A stretch of DNA of 64,000 nucleotides from Spirodela intermedia. Lineage: Eukaryota; Streptophyta; Magnoliopsida; Alismatales; Araceae. The position numbers and the translations under genes are program-made. The notes under the pieces are model-generated. The model worked only from the letters and a program-made list of their open reading frames with translations, did no database searches and was not told where the DNA came from. The DNA lies in the NCBI GenBank assembly GCA_902729315.2, contig LR746265.1, positions 2,150,892 to 2,214,891 on the forward strand. Direction: 5' to 3'. This document shows, one piece after another, positions 44,246-54,896 of this stretch; positions within the stretch are counted from its first letter, which is position 1, and every line of letters begins with the position of its first letter.

Positions 44246-47120
44246 AGTACTGTTCATTGACGTTCCGAGTCCTTTTACCTCATTACCAAGTTGCTTGTCT
44301 TTGTTTCCCGGTAACGCATGGACTTGCTACTCGTGGGCGATTTAATAGTACCTTCCCAGCGTCTGTAGTTTTGATCAGAGTTACTTGGGGCATCCATTTT
44401 CTAAGAACTTCTTTTTGTTCACGCTTCTTTGAGATTTCTGAGTTTTGCTAGAATGAAGTGATTCCCTTTGTTTTCATGGTACCGATCTGTTCAGGCCCAT
44501 GCACTTTTCACGGGGATAACAGATGCTTAGATCATTTTTCACGGGATCATATCTGAGAAGGTATTGTGCGAGGACATTGGCTTTGTTGATCCTTTGAACA
44601 TGAACTGCATAAGTAATGATTTGTGGAGGGGAACAGTTGGGCTATGAGTGACCTAATTGATTTGAACCTGATGGTTTGCTTGTTGTGTGTTTTACTTTGT
44701 TTCTCCCTTCACCGATGCTATATTTAGTGACCAATGGGAAGACATGCGATTTCATCCTTCTTTTCTTATTGATTTTGACAATTACTTTTCTGATTCTGTT
44801 GATAGGTGAATGGATATCTTCTTCGGCTGGGGTGGGTTTCACTCCTCATATAATAACAATATCTGCAGGAGAGGTGTGTTTATAACATTATAATTCACTT
44901 TAAAATAATTTCTTGATAGGATTGCGGTTTTCATGAAGCTTTCCACGCCCATCTGTTCTTATGACATCAATTTTAGTATCCTATTTTTTTGATGCTGTTT
45001 AACATCATGGGCGTGCTTCCTCCACACCCTGATTGCTGGATTTAAGTTTTCTCTGTTCATCTACGTCTTTGTAAACCCAGAGTCACTCAAATCACAATTT
45101 TAGTCTTCATCAATGAATTCCTATATACTGACCTGGGATTAGTTATACATGAAGAAGCCTTATGGCTTCTATTTCATTAATCTATGGTAACATTCAGCAA
45201 AAAAAATATAGTTCTACAGATTTAACTGCCAGTAGTTATATTCATACTGTGTGTCCTTTAAATGTTATACGTTCTTTTGGTCGGGCACATCCATCTCTTC
45301 CATTTGATCATAGGATATTTTGTTAAGCGTATCCTTGGTTAATATTGAATCACTAGACGCATGTTTCATGCTATTATGCTTTCTGTCTAGATCTGCATAT
45401 GTGTACCGAGGTGAAGAAAATTAATTGTGGTGTCACGTTTTGATTAGGACAATAAAAGTTCTCCATGGTCTGAAAATATGCTATGCAATGAGCATACATT
45501 TTTATTTTTATCAGTTATACTTTACTAGATTCTATAAATCATATTCCCGAAGCGTATGATATATTTTTTTTTGTTTATTCTAGTGCAATGCTTCATTTGC
45601 AGCGTTGATGGCATAATCAAAATCCCCTTGATTTTTTATTTTTTATCCTTTTTTTATTAAATTTTCTTTTGTGTGGTTTTCCTCGACCAAGTGTTCAGTG
45701 GTTTTCCTTGTTTAATGATACAGACTGGATTTTTTCTCACTCACGGGGCTCTTATTATTCTCTTTCTTGAAGGTGTTTGTCTCCTTAATCATATCTGTCA
45801 CATATCGGATCTCTTGTGGTGGATTTCCATTTGGACTTGCAGTGTGTTGTTCCTCGCGTAGATTTTCCATACATATCTATCTTTTATCGTACATCATATG
45901 TGCCAATATTTCATTCATCTTCTACCCAGAAACTCAGTCAATTTTTTCAGTCTGTCTTAGATCGAGATTGCTTAAGGCATTGGCTGTTTTTCCTTTGATG
46001 GCACCTGAAAAAAAGTCATGATATCTGGAGTAGAACAAATGATAAAGAAGGAAATAGGCTGACGTGGTGTTCTCTAAATGGATCTTTCCTTTCTCAGGAC
46101 ATTGCGTCAAAGATCATGTCATTTTCCCAACAAGGCCCCAGAGCGGTATGCATTCTATCTGCAAGTGGGGTTGTGTCCACAGTCACTCTCCGCCAGCCTG
46201 CGTCTTCCGGCGGCACCGTCACCTATGAGGTTCAATCACACGGACTTTTCTCTATTTATTCCTACGCCCTAAACCCCCTGATTTAATATTTACAAGGCTG
46301 AAAACTGAATACTTAGTAAAATCCTCTCTAAATGCAGTAAAGTTTCTGTAATGTACTGACAAAGAAGACCCAGAATGCTTGCCGGCAAATAGTCAACCGT
46401 CTAGTCCATCCTCGTGTGTGGTCAACCATTTAGTTCTTATTTATTCTTGAACTGGGTCAACGTGTTTACGACTCAAACGTGTTAATAGTCAACCTGAGCC
46501 GATGCCCGACGGCAGCGCTGACTTCATTTTTCCCGGATGCTTACCTTGTGAAATGGGTAATGACGAGGAGTATTGTAACGAAGTCAACGCTCTTGTGCTC
46601 TGCTGTTTTTAGGGGCGCTTTGAGATTTTGGGCTTATCTGGATCGTTTCTGGTCACCGACGAGGGTGGAGGATCCCGCAGCCGGAGTGGTTCCCTCAGCA
46701 TATCTCTCTCCAGTCCGGATGGCCGCGTGATTGGCGGCGGCGTCGTCGGATTGCTCATCGCCGCAACCCCTGTCCAGGTACCCTACCTCTTCAGACCCCC
46801 GCTTCTCTCTCTAGCCTCTCTCTAGATATATATGTGTAATGTATAGGGGTGTGGGTTGGCAGGTAATAGTGGGGAGTTTCATATATGGGAGTATGAAGGC
46901 GAAGAGCGGCAAGCCGAAGCCAGTGGCCTCGGACGGCGGAGGCGAGCCCGAACATGCAGCTGGGGCGAGGCAGATGACCCCCCCGGCCACCGCCGGTGCG
47001 CCGCCCAGCCCGGGGCTGAGCTCACTTCTCGCTGGGTGGCCTGGGCCGAGACCTCTGGATATGAGGAGTAACGCCACCGGCGGCGCCGCCCACATCGACA
47101 TCGACCTGACGCGGGGTTGA
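43612..47120 (+). CDS. AT-hook motif nuclear-localized (AHL) protein with PPC/DUF296 domain
   Basis: DNA-binding chromatin protein that binds AT-rich minor grooves and oligomerises through its PPC domain. Five exons, 43612-44101, 44806-44873, 46098-46229, 46613-46777 and 46863-47120, give 1113 nt, 370 residues. Residues 1-90 are Gly/Ser/Pro-rich. AT-hook 1 is KRKRGRPRKYGPDG (about 93-106) and AT-hook 2 is KRGRGRPPGTGRK (about 145-157); having two hooks places it in the type II, multi-intron group. The PPC domain runs from EWISSSAGVGFTPHIITISAGE through DIASKIMSFSQQGPRAVC and the diagnostic GRFEIL to VQVIVGSFIYGS. The tail is Gly/Pro/Ala-rich and ends IDIDLTRG. The start at 43612 (MEGRNGMAM) was chosen over an in-frame non-ATG extension. 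Intron 1 contains a long CT repeat. Confidence 0.95.
44203..44244. repeat. (CT)n microsatellite in AHL intron 1
   Basis: Uninterrupted run of about 21 CT units, 100 bp after the exon 1 donor. Confidence 0.95.
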
Positions 47121-47394
47121 CCTGGCACATGCTAATTGCCACGCGTATATTCATGTAGGGGTGAGCCCCGTTGACCGCCGCCCTCCCCCCCTTCCCCTTT
47201 CTACTCTTAACTCATCTCACTCGGCGACCGGTGGCCAAACTCTGCAGCGCTACTAACTAATCTTGCACAGAAGATCCGACCTTGTCTTGCCTAGTGACTA
47301 CCGTCAGTCTCTCTCTCTCTCTAAATAGACAGGAAGATATGAAGTCATGATTTACTAGGATCATCTGAAAGCTAATCTGTCATGATGTGGAAGG

Positions 47395-48297
47395 AATAAA
47401 ACATGGTGAGAAGAGGAAGGTGGGTTTATAGGGGGAGGACAAGGGAACTCATTCTTCTTGGAATCCCCCCAACGCCGCGGCTGCCGCCTGAGACGAAGAA
47501 GAGAGAGAAGTATTGAGACAGACCTGGCAGCTGGAAATCGAGTTAAAGAGGAGGGTGTTCGAGCTGGCTTACCAGCAAATAGAGGAAGATCCAGCTACTA
47601 CTGCTCGCCATGGCACGAATCAAATAATCCATCACCGCTGGCTCCACGATTTGTTTATTTATTTTCAGAGTCGTCTTCTTCCTCGCCATCTCTGAGCTTC
47701 ACCAGTGCAGAAGCTTGAGGAATCGACTGCAGCAGACAGACGGGGAAGCTCCAAGAACACCGGAATATTTGCTGTTGCCAGCTCCCAAGATGAACCATGC
47801 AAGTTCTGTCAGACATCTCCCCTGGGGACCTGCTTCCGGCAGCTGCCCTCGAGAGCGATTCGGGAGATTCAACAGAGATACTGTCACCTAACCGAGCAAA
47901 GGATCCCCGCCATCTTCCTTTTCCCTGAGGGTTCCTGCGAAGAAGGAACTGGGAAATCCACAGGTTCTGTGTATGAGACGCTGTCAAATAAAAAACTTAT
48001 TCTTTAATTAGTAACGACAATTTGATTTGGGTAATTCCGGGAAAAGAAAATTACGGGTCCATGGGAATGGCCGAGTTGCGGGATTCATGTTCCTCGAGAA
48101 ACCCACAAGATCAAGTTAAACTATTGGCGTGCTTCGCTACAACCACAGAGGCTGCTCAAGGGATTTCACTAAAGGGATGCACAGATACTAATTCGGATCA
48201 AGAGGGGAGAAGCGTGAAATACATCTCTTCAATAATCGATCCAATTCGGATCACGGGTGACGGTTGTTCCTATGAAAAAACGTCAGTAGGATAGAAA
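47395..48297 (+). other. Unassigned locus with several plus-strand frames
   Basis: Between the AHL stop and the PPR stop lies non-AT-rich sequence with staggered plus-strand frames: ATG 47404 (MVRRGRWVYRGRTR, 37 codons), 47705-48007 (QDEPCKFCQTSPLGTCFRQL region) and 48022-48294 (ATG at about 48061; MAELRDSCSSRNPQDQ). A TTTATA box (47426-47431) and good AG acceptors occur, but I could not assemble a convincing spliced model and recognise no domain. It could be a short lineage-specific gene, a non-coding transcript or a decayed gene. Confidence 0.3.
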
Positions 48298-48845
48298 ATT
48301 TTATTAAATGCCATTCAACAAAATAGCGAACTGTATTTTCGTAGTCGGTTGATTTGTCTAAAATAAAATCTAGACAGACAATTAAAATATAACCAAGAGG
48401 GCCCATGGCTCGGCTCTAATATAACAGCAAATGACATATTTTCTGAGAAATGGAGCTTTGAGATTTTCTATAGCCCAAAATGACAATATTCTATAATAAA
48501 AAGCATTTCACAGGGTGGGACTTCGGTTCGTCAACAACAACAAAAATTGATCCCATTCTCTGTGCTGTTTACTAAAAGAAACTTGTGACAGCTAAATCTT
48601 TCAGCTACATTCTGCCACAAGAGGCTGCTAGAAGTTCTAAGACACTATGGTATGCTAACAGCAAACTACAAACTCGTGTCCTGTATGCATTAAAAGAATT
48701 AAAATCAAGCATCATGACACTTGGGTATCATTTAAAGTTAGCAGGAAAAGAAACGAAAAGAAAAAATCAAGGTAAATTACCTTTCAGATAATTGGATACG
48801 CATTTTTTTGACAAACTGCTTCCATTGGCTGGGAATAATAGGATC
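48298..48845. other. 3' flank of the PPR gene
   Basis: AT-rich sequence downstream of the PPR stop on the minus strand, probably 3' UTR and spacer. No feature recognised. Confidence 0.5.
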
Positions 48846-50990
48846 TTAAAATTTATCGTCAGATGAAATACCCCTCTGCAGCATTTCATCGTGCAGCCTG
48901 ATGGCCTCTCTCAAGTTGTCCCCAGCAACATACCCATTTATAAGAGTCATATAGGTCGATCTATCTGGTGTAATTCCTTTATTAATCAGTCTTTTAAAGA
49001 CCCAATCCGCTTCCTCCATTCTACCTTCTCGGGAAAACCCAGAGAGGATCACATTATATGTGACAACATCAGATAAAACCCCTTTGCTATCCATCTTTTC
49101 AATCAGACAAAATGCTTCACGGATTTTTTCTTCTTTAACTAAACCGTGGACAAGCGTGTTATATGTTACTGTATTGGGAGCAATCCCATCGTCCATCATC
49201 TTGTTCAAGAAATCTGCTGCCTTTGACGCATTCCCTGAACGACAGAATCCTTTAATAATAGAGTTGCAGGTCACAACATTAGGTAAAATACCTTTTGCGA
49301 TCATTTCGTTCCATAGATTAAAGGCCTCGACCATATGCCCTTTACTACTCTGTTCATCAATTAGAATGCTGTAAGTTATGAGGTTCGGAAAGACTTTCTG
49401 GTCGATCATAGCATTCCATAGCTCTGTAGCCTTATCTATTTCCCCTTGCTTGCATAATCCGTCGATTAATGTATTGTAAGAGACAACATCAAGCTTCAGA
49501 TTCCTCTCTCTCATCATTTCAAATACTTTTAGTGCTTTATCCATTAGACCTTCTCTGAAATAGCCGTGTATTAAAGTGGTAAGAGTATAATAATCAGGTG
49601 TCATTCCTCTTTCTATCATTTCATCGAGAAGCTGTTCAGCCTCAGATAATTTCCTATCCTTGCACATCCCATTCAGAATTGTGTTGTAAGTGACTACATC
49701 TGGAACACATCCTTGGCCTACCATTTCGTCTCTGACCTTAAGAGCCTCGGATGTCAAATTAACCTTGAAAAATCCTCCAATAAGCATTGTATATATAAAA
49801 CCATCAGGAACTACACCCAAAGACTTCATATCTCTGAAGTACATAACTGCCTGGCTGAGATCTCCTTTCTTTGAAAACAAGCTAATAAGATAACTAAAGC
49901 TAAGCAAATCGGGAGCAAGACCTTGGCTCCGCATTTGCTTATAAATATCTGTAGCGTCTCCTGCATTGCCACTTCTGGAGAAGCCACCGAGCAAGATATT
50001 GTAAGACGAAGTGTTTGGTAGAACCCCAGCAATCGTCATTTCATTCAATAACTCTTTTGCTCGGTCAAATTTCTGGTTCTTACAAAGACCGTTCAGTACT
50101 GCGTTGTAAGTGACAATATTGGGTTTTATTCCCTTCAGTGACATCACGCTGAGGAGCTCCAAACCGTCATCAAGGAGCCCTTCACGACAATGCGCATCAA
50201 TCAAAGTATTATATGTTACCATATCTGAAAAAATGCCTCTCTGTTCCATATCGGTGATAAATATTTTAGCTTGTGCAAGCTTCCCATCCTTGCACAGAGC
50301 TTTCACCATGATATTCAAAGTATAAACATTCAATTCACTTCCTCCTGCAACTTCTCCGTATATTTCCCACGCCAAGTCCACCCATCCTGCCCGGACCAAT
50401 CCAGAAAGAAGACCGTTACAAGAATTGACTGAAATGCATATCCCTTTCTCCTTAAGAGCCCTGAACGCCTCGCTAGCTTCTCTAAGCTTACCTGCCTGGA
50501 CATAAGTACGGATCAAAAGATCAAAAACCTGAGGGCAGGAATCGCAAGCAAGGTAAGTCGTCACCATTGCCTCGACAATTTCCGATCTCGAGGCTCCCCT
50601 GCGCCGAATCATGCGCAGTATCAAGGCCTGAGCGTCGGAGACCCTCCGGTTTCGGAAGCACACATGGATCATCGCGCTGAGCGACTCTGACGAGTGCCTG
50701 ATCTTCGGTCTTTTCATCAATTGGTCGACAAAATTCTGCCCCAAAGCGGCATCGCCAACCTTGACGCATCTACGCAGAACATCAAGCACAGTAGAGTGGC
50801 TCGGAACGGAAGAGCTGAGTGAGGAGTCGGCATTACCGTTCCTTAGGGCGCAGAGAATCCGGTCGGAACTCGTCGAGAGAAATTCAGCTTGCCGATCGAG
50901 CCGAAGATTCAAGAGCGGATTGCGATTCCGCAAGGCGCAAGATGAGAAGAGGCGGGAATCAAGCAGCGCAACCCTCCCCGTCTTCGCCAT
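48846..50990 (-). CDS. P-class pentatricopeptide repeat protein, organelle-targeted, intronless
   Basis: Sequence-specific organellar RNA-binding protein. Single exon, 714 residues from ATG 50990; the open frame extends 15 codons further without an ATG. The N-terminus MAKTGRVALLDSRLFSSCAL is Arg/Ser-rich and lacks acidic residues until Asp11, compatible with a mitochondrial or plastid presequence. From about residue 155 to the end there are 16 back-to-back 35-residue PPR motifs (for example VTYNTLIDAHCREGLLDDGL and VSYNTLIDGLCKQGEIDKAT), with no E, DYW or SMR extension, hence pure P class. It looks like the family containing Arabidopsis At5g01110, which I recall as similar in length; orthology is not proven here. 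Likely role: stabilisation, splicing or translation of one organelle transcript. The upstream spacer carries site II boxes, common in PPR promoters. Confidence 0.95.
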   Translation of the reverse strand: MAKTGRVALLDSRLFSSCALRNRNPLLNLRLDRQAEFLSTSSDRILCALRNGNADSSLSSSVPSHSTVLDVLRRCVKVGDAALGQNFVDQLMKRPKIRHSSESLSAMIHVCFRNRRVSDAQALILRMIRRRGASRSEIVEAMVTTYLACDSCPQVFDLLIRTYVQAGKLREASEAFRALKEKGICISVNSCNGLLSGLVRAGWVDLAWEIYGEVAGGSELNVYTLNIMVKALCKDGKLAQAKIFITDMEQRGIFSDMVTYNTLIDAHCREGLLDDGLELLSVMSLKGIKPNIVTYNAVLNGLCKNQKFDRAKELLNEMTIAGVLPNTSSYNILLGGFSRSGNAGDATDIYKQMRSQGLAPDLLSFSYLISLFSKKGDLSQAVMYFRDMKSLGVVPDGFIYTMLIGGFFKVNLTSEALKVRDEMVGQGCVPDVVTYNTILNGMCKDRKLSEAEQLLDEMIERGMTPDYYTLTTLIHGYFREGLMDKALKVFEMMRERNLKLDVVSYNTLIDGLCKQGEIDKATELWNAMIDQKVFPNLITYSILIDEQSSKGHMVEAFNLWNEMIAKGILPNVVTCNSIIKGFCRSGNASKAADFLNKMMDDGIAPNTVTYNTLVHGLVKEEKIREAFCLIEKMDSKGVLSDVVTYNVILSGFSREGRMEEADWVFKRLINKGITPDRSTYMTLINGYVAGDNLREAIRLHDEMLQRGISSDDKF

Positions 50991-51103
50991 TCGGAACCTG
51001 CCTCTCCCCGCCCGACGGTTCCAGCTGCTGCTCACTGGTAATGAACATAAACCCCTTGTGGGCCCGCTTTTTGGGGCCCAATTGGCGCCTAGGAAGACTG
51101 CTT

Positions 51104-51600
51104 AGAAATTTTCTTGTTGGGGTTGGAAGATATAATTGGGCCGACTAGTTCCACTTTCTTGGTGGCCTGAAGGCCATGTTTGCTTCTGGGCCTCTCCCCG
51201 ATACACTCCAGTTTCGGTCCATTCGACCGGATTGAAGAGAGGTTAATGAATAATGGTATTTTATTTTTTATAAGTAAATTTTATTTGTATTAAAAATGAT
51301 AATATGATGTCTTATTATTCCCATTATTTTTTTGAATAAATATAGCATTTTTTTGACCATCAGAAATTCTCTTGTTGGGCCTGTATGATATAATTGGGCC
51401 TTGGAATTTCACTACTGAATGGGCCTAAGCCCATGATCCATCATTTCTGGGCCTCTCCCCGATACATTCCAGTGTCGGTCCATTCGACCGATTGAAGTGG
51501 TGTTAAGAAATAATAGTGTTTTAATATTTAGTAATATTATAAATCAGCAGTTGAGGTTATTATTCTTTCCATTTTTTATATTTTTTGAAGAAATAAAGCA
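51104..51600. repeat. Tandem duplication (about 258 + 239 bp) with site II boxes
   Basis: Copy A 51104-51361 and copy B 51362-51600 are collinear. Shared blocks: AGAAATT(T/C)TCTTGTTGGG, GATATAATTGGGCC, TTTCTGGGCCTCTCCCCGAT / CTTCTGGGCCTCTCCCCGAT, TTCGGTCCATTCGACCG / TGTCGGTCCATTCGACCG, GATTGAAG, and an AT-rich tail. Each copy carries at least two TGGGCC boxes. It starts 114 bp upstream of the PPR start codon on the minus strand. Confidence 0.85.
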
Positions 51601-51888
51601 CGCTGGTGACGCAGCCTCGAGCGTAGCAAAGTAGCTGCTTCCTCCGTGACAAACGGCACTTGCACATGGGTTACTCGATTCTTCATCTCTTCCATACCTT
51701 CGGTAACAGATTTTTGCACTGTTGATAACTCAATTAAAAACAAGACGGCTAAAAAAATCATATTTAAATGAAACACCTATAATTATTTAATTATTTATTG
51801 TATTTCGATTTTTATGAAGGCAACTGGGCTGTGGAAAATCTGGGAATAGCCAAATGTCTCACGGGGGAGAGAGGGAGAGGGAGAGGGG

Positions 51889-51913
51889 GAGAGAGAGAGA
51901 GAGAGAGAGAGAG
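51889..51913. repeat. (GA)n microsatellite upstream of ProDH
   Basis: GA run within a wider purine-rich tract (51863-51943), 200 bp before the ProDH TATA box. Confidence 0.9.
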
Positions 51914-52057
51914 GCAGGGAGGGAGAGGGGGAGGAGGAGAGCGCGGAGTCGTCGTCCATATCCACGAGAATGACACGGAGGATCGTCATCAGCCATGGAT
52001 GCCGTCTACCCCATGTCGGAGGGATTTTTTTTACTCCTTGGGCTTTCTGCTGGGGAA

Positions 52058-52067
52058 GACACGTGTC
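52058..52067. promoter_or_regulatory. Palindromic G-box upstream of ProDH
   Basis: GACACGTGTC, a perfect 10-bp palindrome with a CACGTG core, 48 bp upstream of the TATA box. Plant ProDH genes are controlled by group S1/C bZIP factors, which can bind ACGT cores; use of this particular site is inference. Confidence 0.55.
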
Positions 52068-52114
52068 CAGGACCTTACCAGACCCGCCTGGCGGGCCCCG
52101 CTGACTTCGGTCCC

Positions 52115-52121
52115 TATAAAT
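52115..52121 (+). promoter_or_regulatory. TATA box of ProDH
   Basis: TATAAAT in the context TCCCTATAAATTCTCG, 114 bp before the start codon, leaving a leader of about 80-90 nt. Confidence 0.7.
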
Positions 52122-52234
52122 TCTCGTCCCCCAGCATTCTCCATCGCTGTAGCCTTCTTTGACCGTCCACCGTCCTCGGCTTTTTCGGAGTAGGGGAAGG
52201 ACGGAGTGAGACGGAGCTTCGCTTCTTGATTGAT

Positions 52235-54204
52235 ATGGCCATGGCGATGAAGAGGAGGGTCTTCCTTCCTTCAAAGCAGCTTCTCCCCAGGTTCATAACA
52301 TCCTCGACAGCGTCTTCTTCTTCATCTTCCTCCTCTCCTCCGGCGGCGGCAGAGCTTCCGCAGACGGGCAGAAGCTGCGCGCCGCCCGTCACCTGCGAGC
52401 GGGCCCTCGACTTGCACGACACCGAGAAGCTCTTCGCCTCCACGCCCAGCGGGGCCCTCCTGCGGTCGCTGGCCAACCTGAAAATCATGGCGTGGGAGCC
52501 GGTGGTCGACCTGGGTATCGCGGTGGTGAGGTCCAAGGCAGTGGAGCACAGCGCGGCGGCAAGGGCTGTGGTGGTGGCGGCGCTGAAGGCGACAGCGTAC
52601 CGGCACTTCTGCGCCGGCGAGAACGTGGAGGAGGCTTGCAAAACTCTGCAGGGCCTGTGGGATGATGGGTTGCAGGGGATCCTCGACTACGGCATGGAGG
52701 ACGCCGAAGACAACGCCGGCTGCGATGCCAACCTGGCGGAGTTTCTCAAGACCGTGGAGATGACCTCCCGCCTCCCCATTTCCTCGGTGAGGAGAGTCCC
52801 CATTCTTTCTTTCTTTCTTTTGCAGTAATTGGTCAACCATGGTCGAAGGAGAAGCAGAAAGTTCTGCTCTTTGCCATGACGTTGACGGGGACCCAGTTCT
52901 TGTCGCACCCAAAGTAGAGAAATGGAAGCGATTTCGACAGGAGAATCTCGATAAGCCGCAGGAGTCGGTGGCGAGTTCCGTGTGGGCGCACGGCTGCGAG
53001 AGTTGGTAGTCTGCTCGTATTGTCTACGTCGCTCTCTGGTTCTGCGGTGGCGGTGCAACCGGCGACCATGGATTCCAGCTTGGGCACGACTCACTGACGC
53101 CGTTCTCGATCCACAGGTCAGCTTCGCCTGCGTCAAGATCACGGCCATCTGCCCGGTTTCGCTGCTGGAGCGCGTCAGCGATCTGCTGCGATGGGAGCAG
53201 AAAGATCCGGCGGCGGCGGCGCCGTGGCGTCGCCATCAGTTTCCGGTGCTGTGCGATGCCAGCCCTCTCTACCACACACCGTCGGTGCCTGCGCCGCTGA
53301 CCCCGGCGGAGGAGCGTGACCTGGAGCAGGCCCACCGGAGGCTCGCCGAGCTCTGCGGCAGGTGCGCAGATGTCAATCTCCCGCTTCTCGTCGACGCCGA
53401 GTACACCTCCGTGCAGCCGGCGATCGACTACCTGGCTTACGACGGCGCCGCTCGATTCAACCGGGGGCCTACTCCGATCGTCTACACGACAGTGCAGGCC
53501 TACCTGAAGGATTCCAAGGAGCGGCTGGCGATGGCGACGGCGGCGGCGGAGAAGGAGGGGATCACCATGGGCTTCAAGCTGGTGCGGGGAGCTTACATGA
53601 CGAGGGAGGTGAAGCTGGCCACCTCCCTCGGGGTGGCGCCTCCCATCCACCGGAGCATCCAGGAGACCCACCGTTGCTACAACACCTGCGCTTTGTTCAT
53701 GCTCGAGAAGGCCGCCCACGGCGGCGCCGCCGTCGTGCTCGCTACCCACAACCTCGAGTCCGGTAAATCCTCCCTCTTCTTCCTACGCCGACGGCGCTCT
53801 GGCGGAGTGTCTCACCGGCGGCGGCGGCGGCGGTGGTGATCGCAGGGAAGGTGGCGGCGGCGAAGGTGGACGAGCTGAGGATGGGGAGGGGTAACGAGAG
53901 GGTGCAGTTCGCGCAGCTGAAGGGGATGGCGGAGGGGCTCTCCCTGGGGCTGAGGAACGCCGGTTTCAACGTCAGCAAGTACCTTGCCTTCGGCCAAGTC
54001 GACAAGGTCATCCCTTACCTTCTCAGGCGAGCCGAGGAGAACAGAGGCCTCCTCTCCGCCTCCTCCATGGACAGGGACCTCATATGGTAAGGCCCTCCCC
54101 CTTCTCTACACCAAGCGTTCTCCCTCCCAGTCCAACCCCGCATTTTGGCTCTTCGCAGGAAGGAGCTCAAGCGGAGGCTGACCGACGCAGTGCTCAGGAG
54201 ATGA
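52235..54204 (+). CDS. ProDH: Proline dehydrogenase, mitochondrial (FAD-dependent)
   Basis: Oxidises proline to pyrroline-5-carboxylate in mitochondria, feeding electrons to the respiratory chain. Four exons, 52235-52786, 53117-53762, 53846-54086 and 54159-54204, total 1485 nt, 494 residues. The N-terminus MAMAMKRRVFLPSKQLLPRF plus a Ser-run is a typical mitochondrial presequence. Conserved parts in order: LHDTEKLFASTPSGALLRSL, YRHFCAGENVEEA, LDYGMEDAEDNAGCD, ACVKITAICPVSLLERVSDL, LLVDAEYTSVQPAIDYLAY, PIVYTTVQAYLKDSKERL, MGFKLVRGAYMTREVKLA, VVLATHNLESGK, RVQFAQLKGMAEGLSLGL, GFNVSKYLAFGQVDKVIPYL, RRAEENRGLLS. Beta/alpha-barrel catalytic and FAD-contact regions all appear present. The coding sequence is strongly GC-rich at third positions, unlike the neighbouring PPR and AAPT genes, a pattern common in monocots. 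The last exon has only 15 codons. Confidence 0.96.
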
Positions 54205-54763
54205 TCGTCCTCTCTCTCTTTCTCTCTCTCTCTATATATATATCATTGAATGTAAAATCCCCCACGGGACCAGGTCCCTGATGATCTGTGTATATTACTA
54301 GGCTCGTTACATACCAAAAAAACTCGTTCGAATGACGGCACCAAGAAGGACGATCAATGGTTGACCACTGGATCGGTCCCATCGGGGGTCGTCACCAGCT
54401 ATCGGCTCGCTGACTTTGGGCCTATCGCCATTTTCCGACAGCAAACAAACTGTTCGGCAAGCTAGCTAATCACTCCAGAAGAGGAAAGTAGGAAGACGTG
54501 TCGGGAGAAACAAACGCTCCAATGATCCAGAAATAGGGTCTTATAGATTATATACACACTGATGGCAGATTGAGCTACCATTCGTTCCACCACGCTTATC
54601 GGTCACAGAGGAGATACGAGAGATCCGCCAAAAAATTTCCCCGCCGGTCGACAAATGGCGATATGATGCAAAGCATTTAAATTATTATAAAATTACGAAT
54701 TGCACAGCGACGGATTCAAAGGGCAGGGAAGGGCAGGCCTCCGCCAGCCGTCCATCCAATTTC
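54205..54763. other. Convergent 3' regions of ProDH and AAPT
   Basis: Tail-to-tail spacer of 559 bp containing both 3' UTRs. A CT/TATA run occurs at 54213-54243. No other feature. Confidence 0.5.
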
Positions 54764-54858
54764 CTAGGCTTCTTTCCTCGTGATCCTGTCGTGAACAGAC
54801 AAACACGCTGTTAGAGATTACCCCACGAGATGGAATCAGCACATTCTTTAGTCTAAGT

Positions 54859-54896
<38 letters not shown>

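Noticed and set aside
48022-48294. Organelle DNA insertion
   Set aside because: The style of sequence suggested plastid or mitochondrial origin, but I could not match it to any organelle gene or intron, so I only report the locus as unassigned.
53024-53749. 241-codon antisense frame over ProDH
   Set aside because: Shadow produced by GC-rich third positions of ProDH exon 2.
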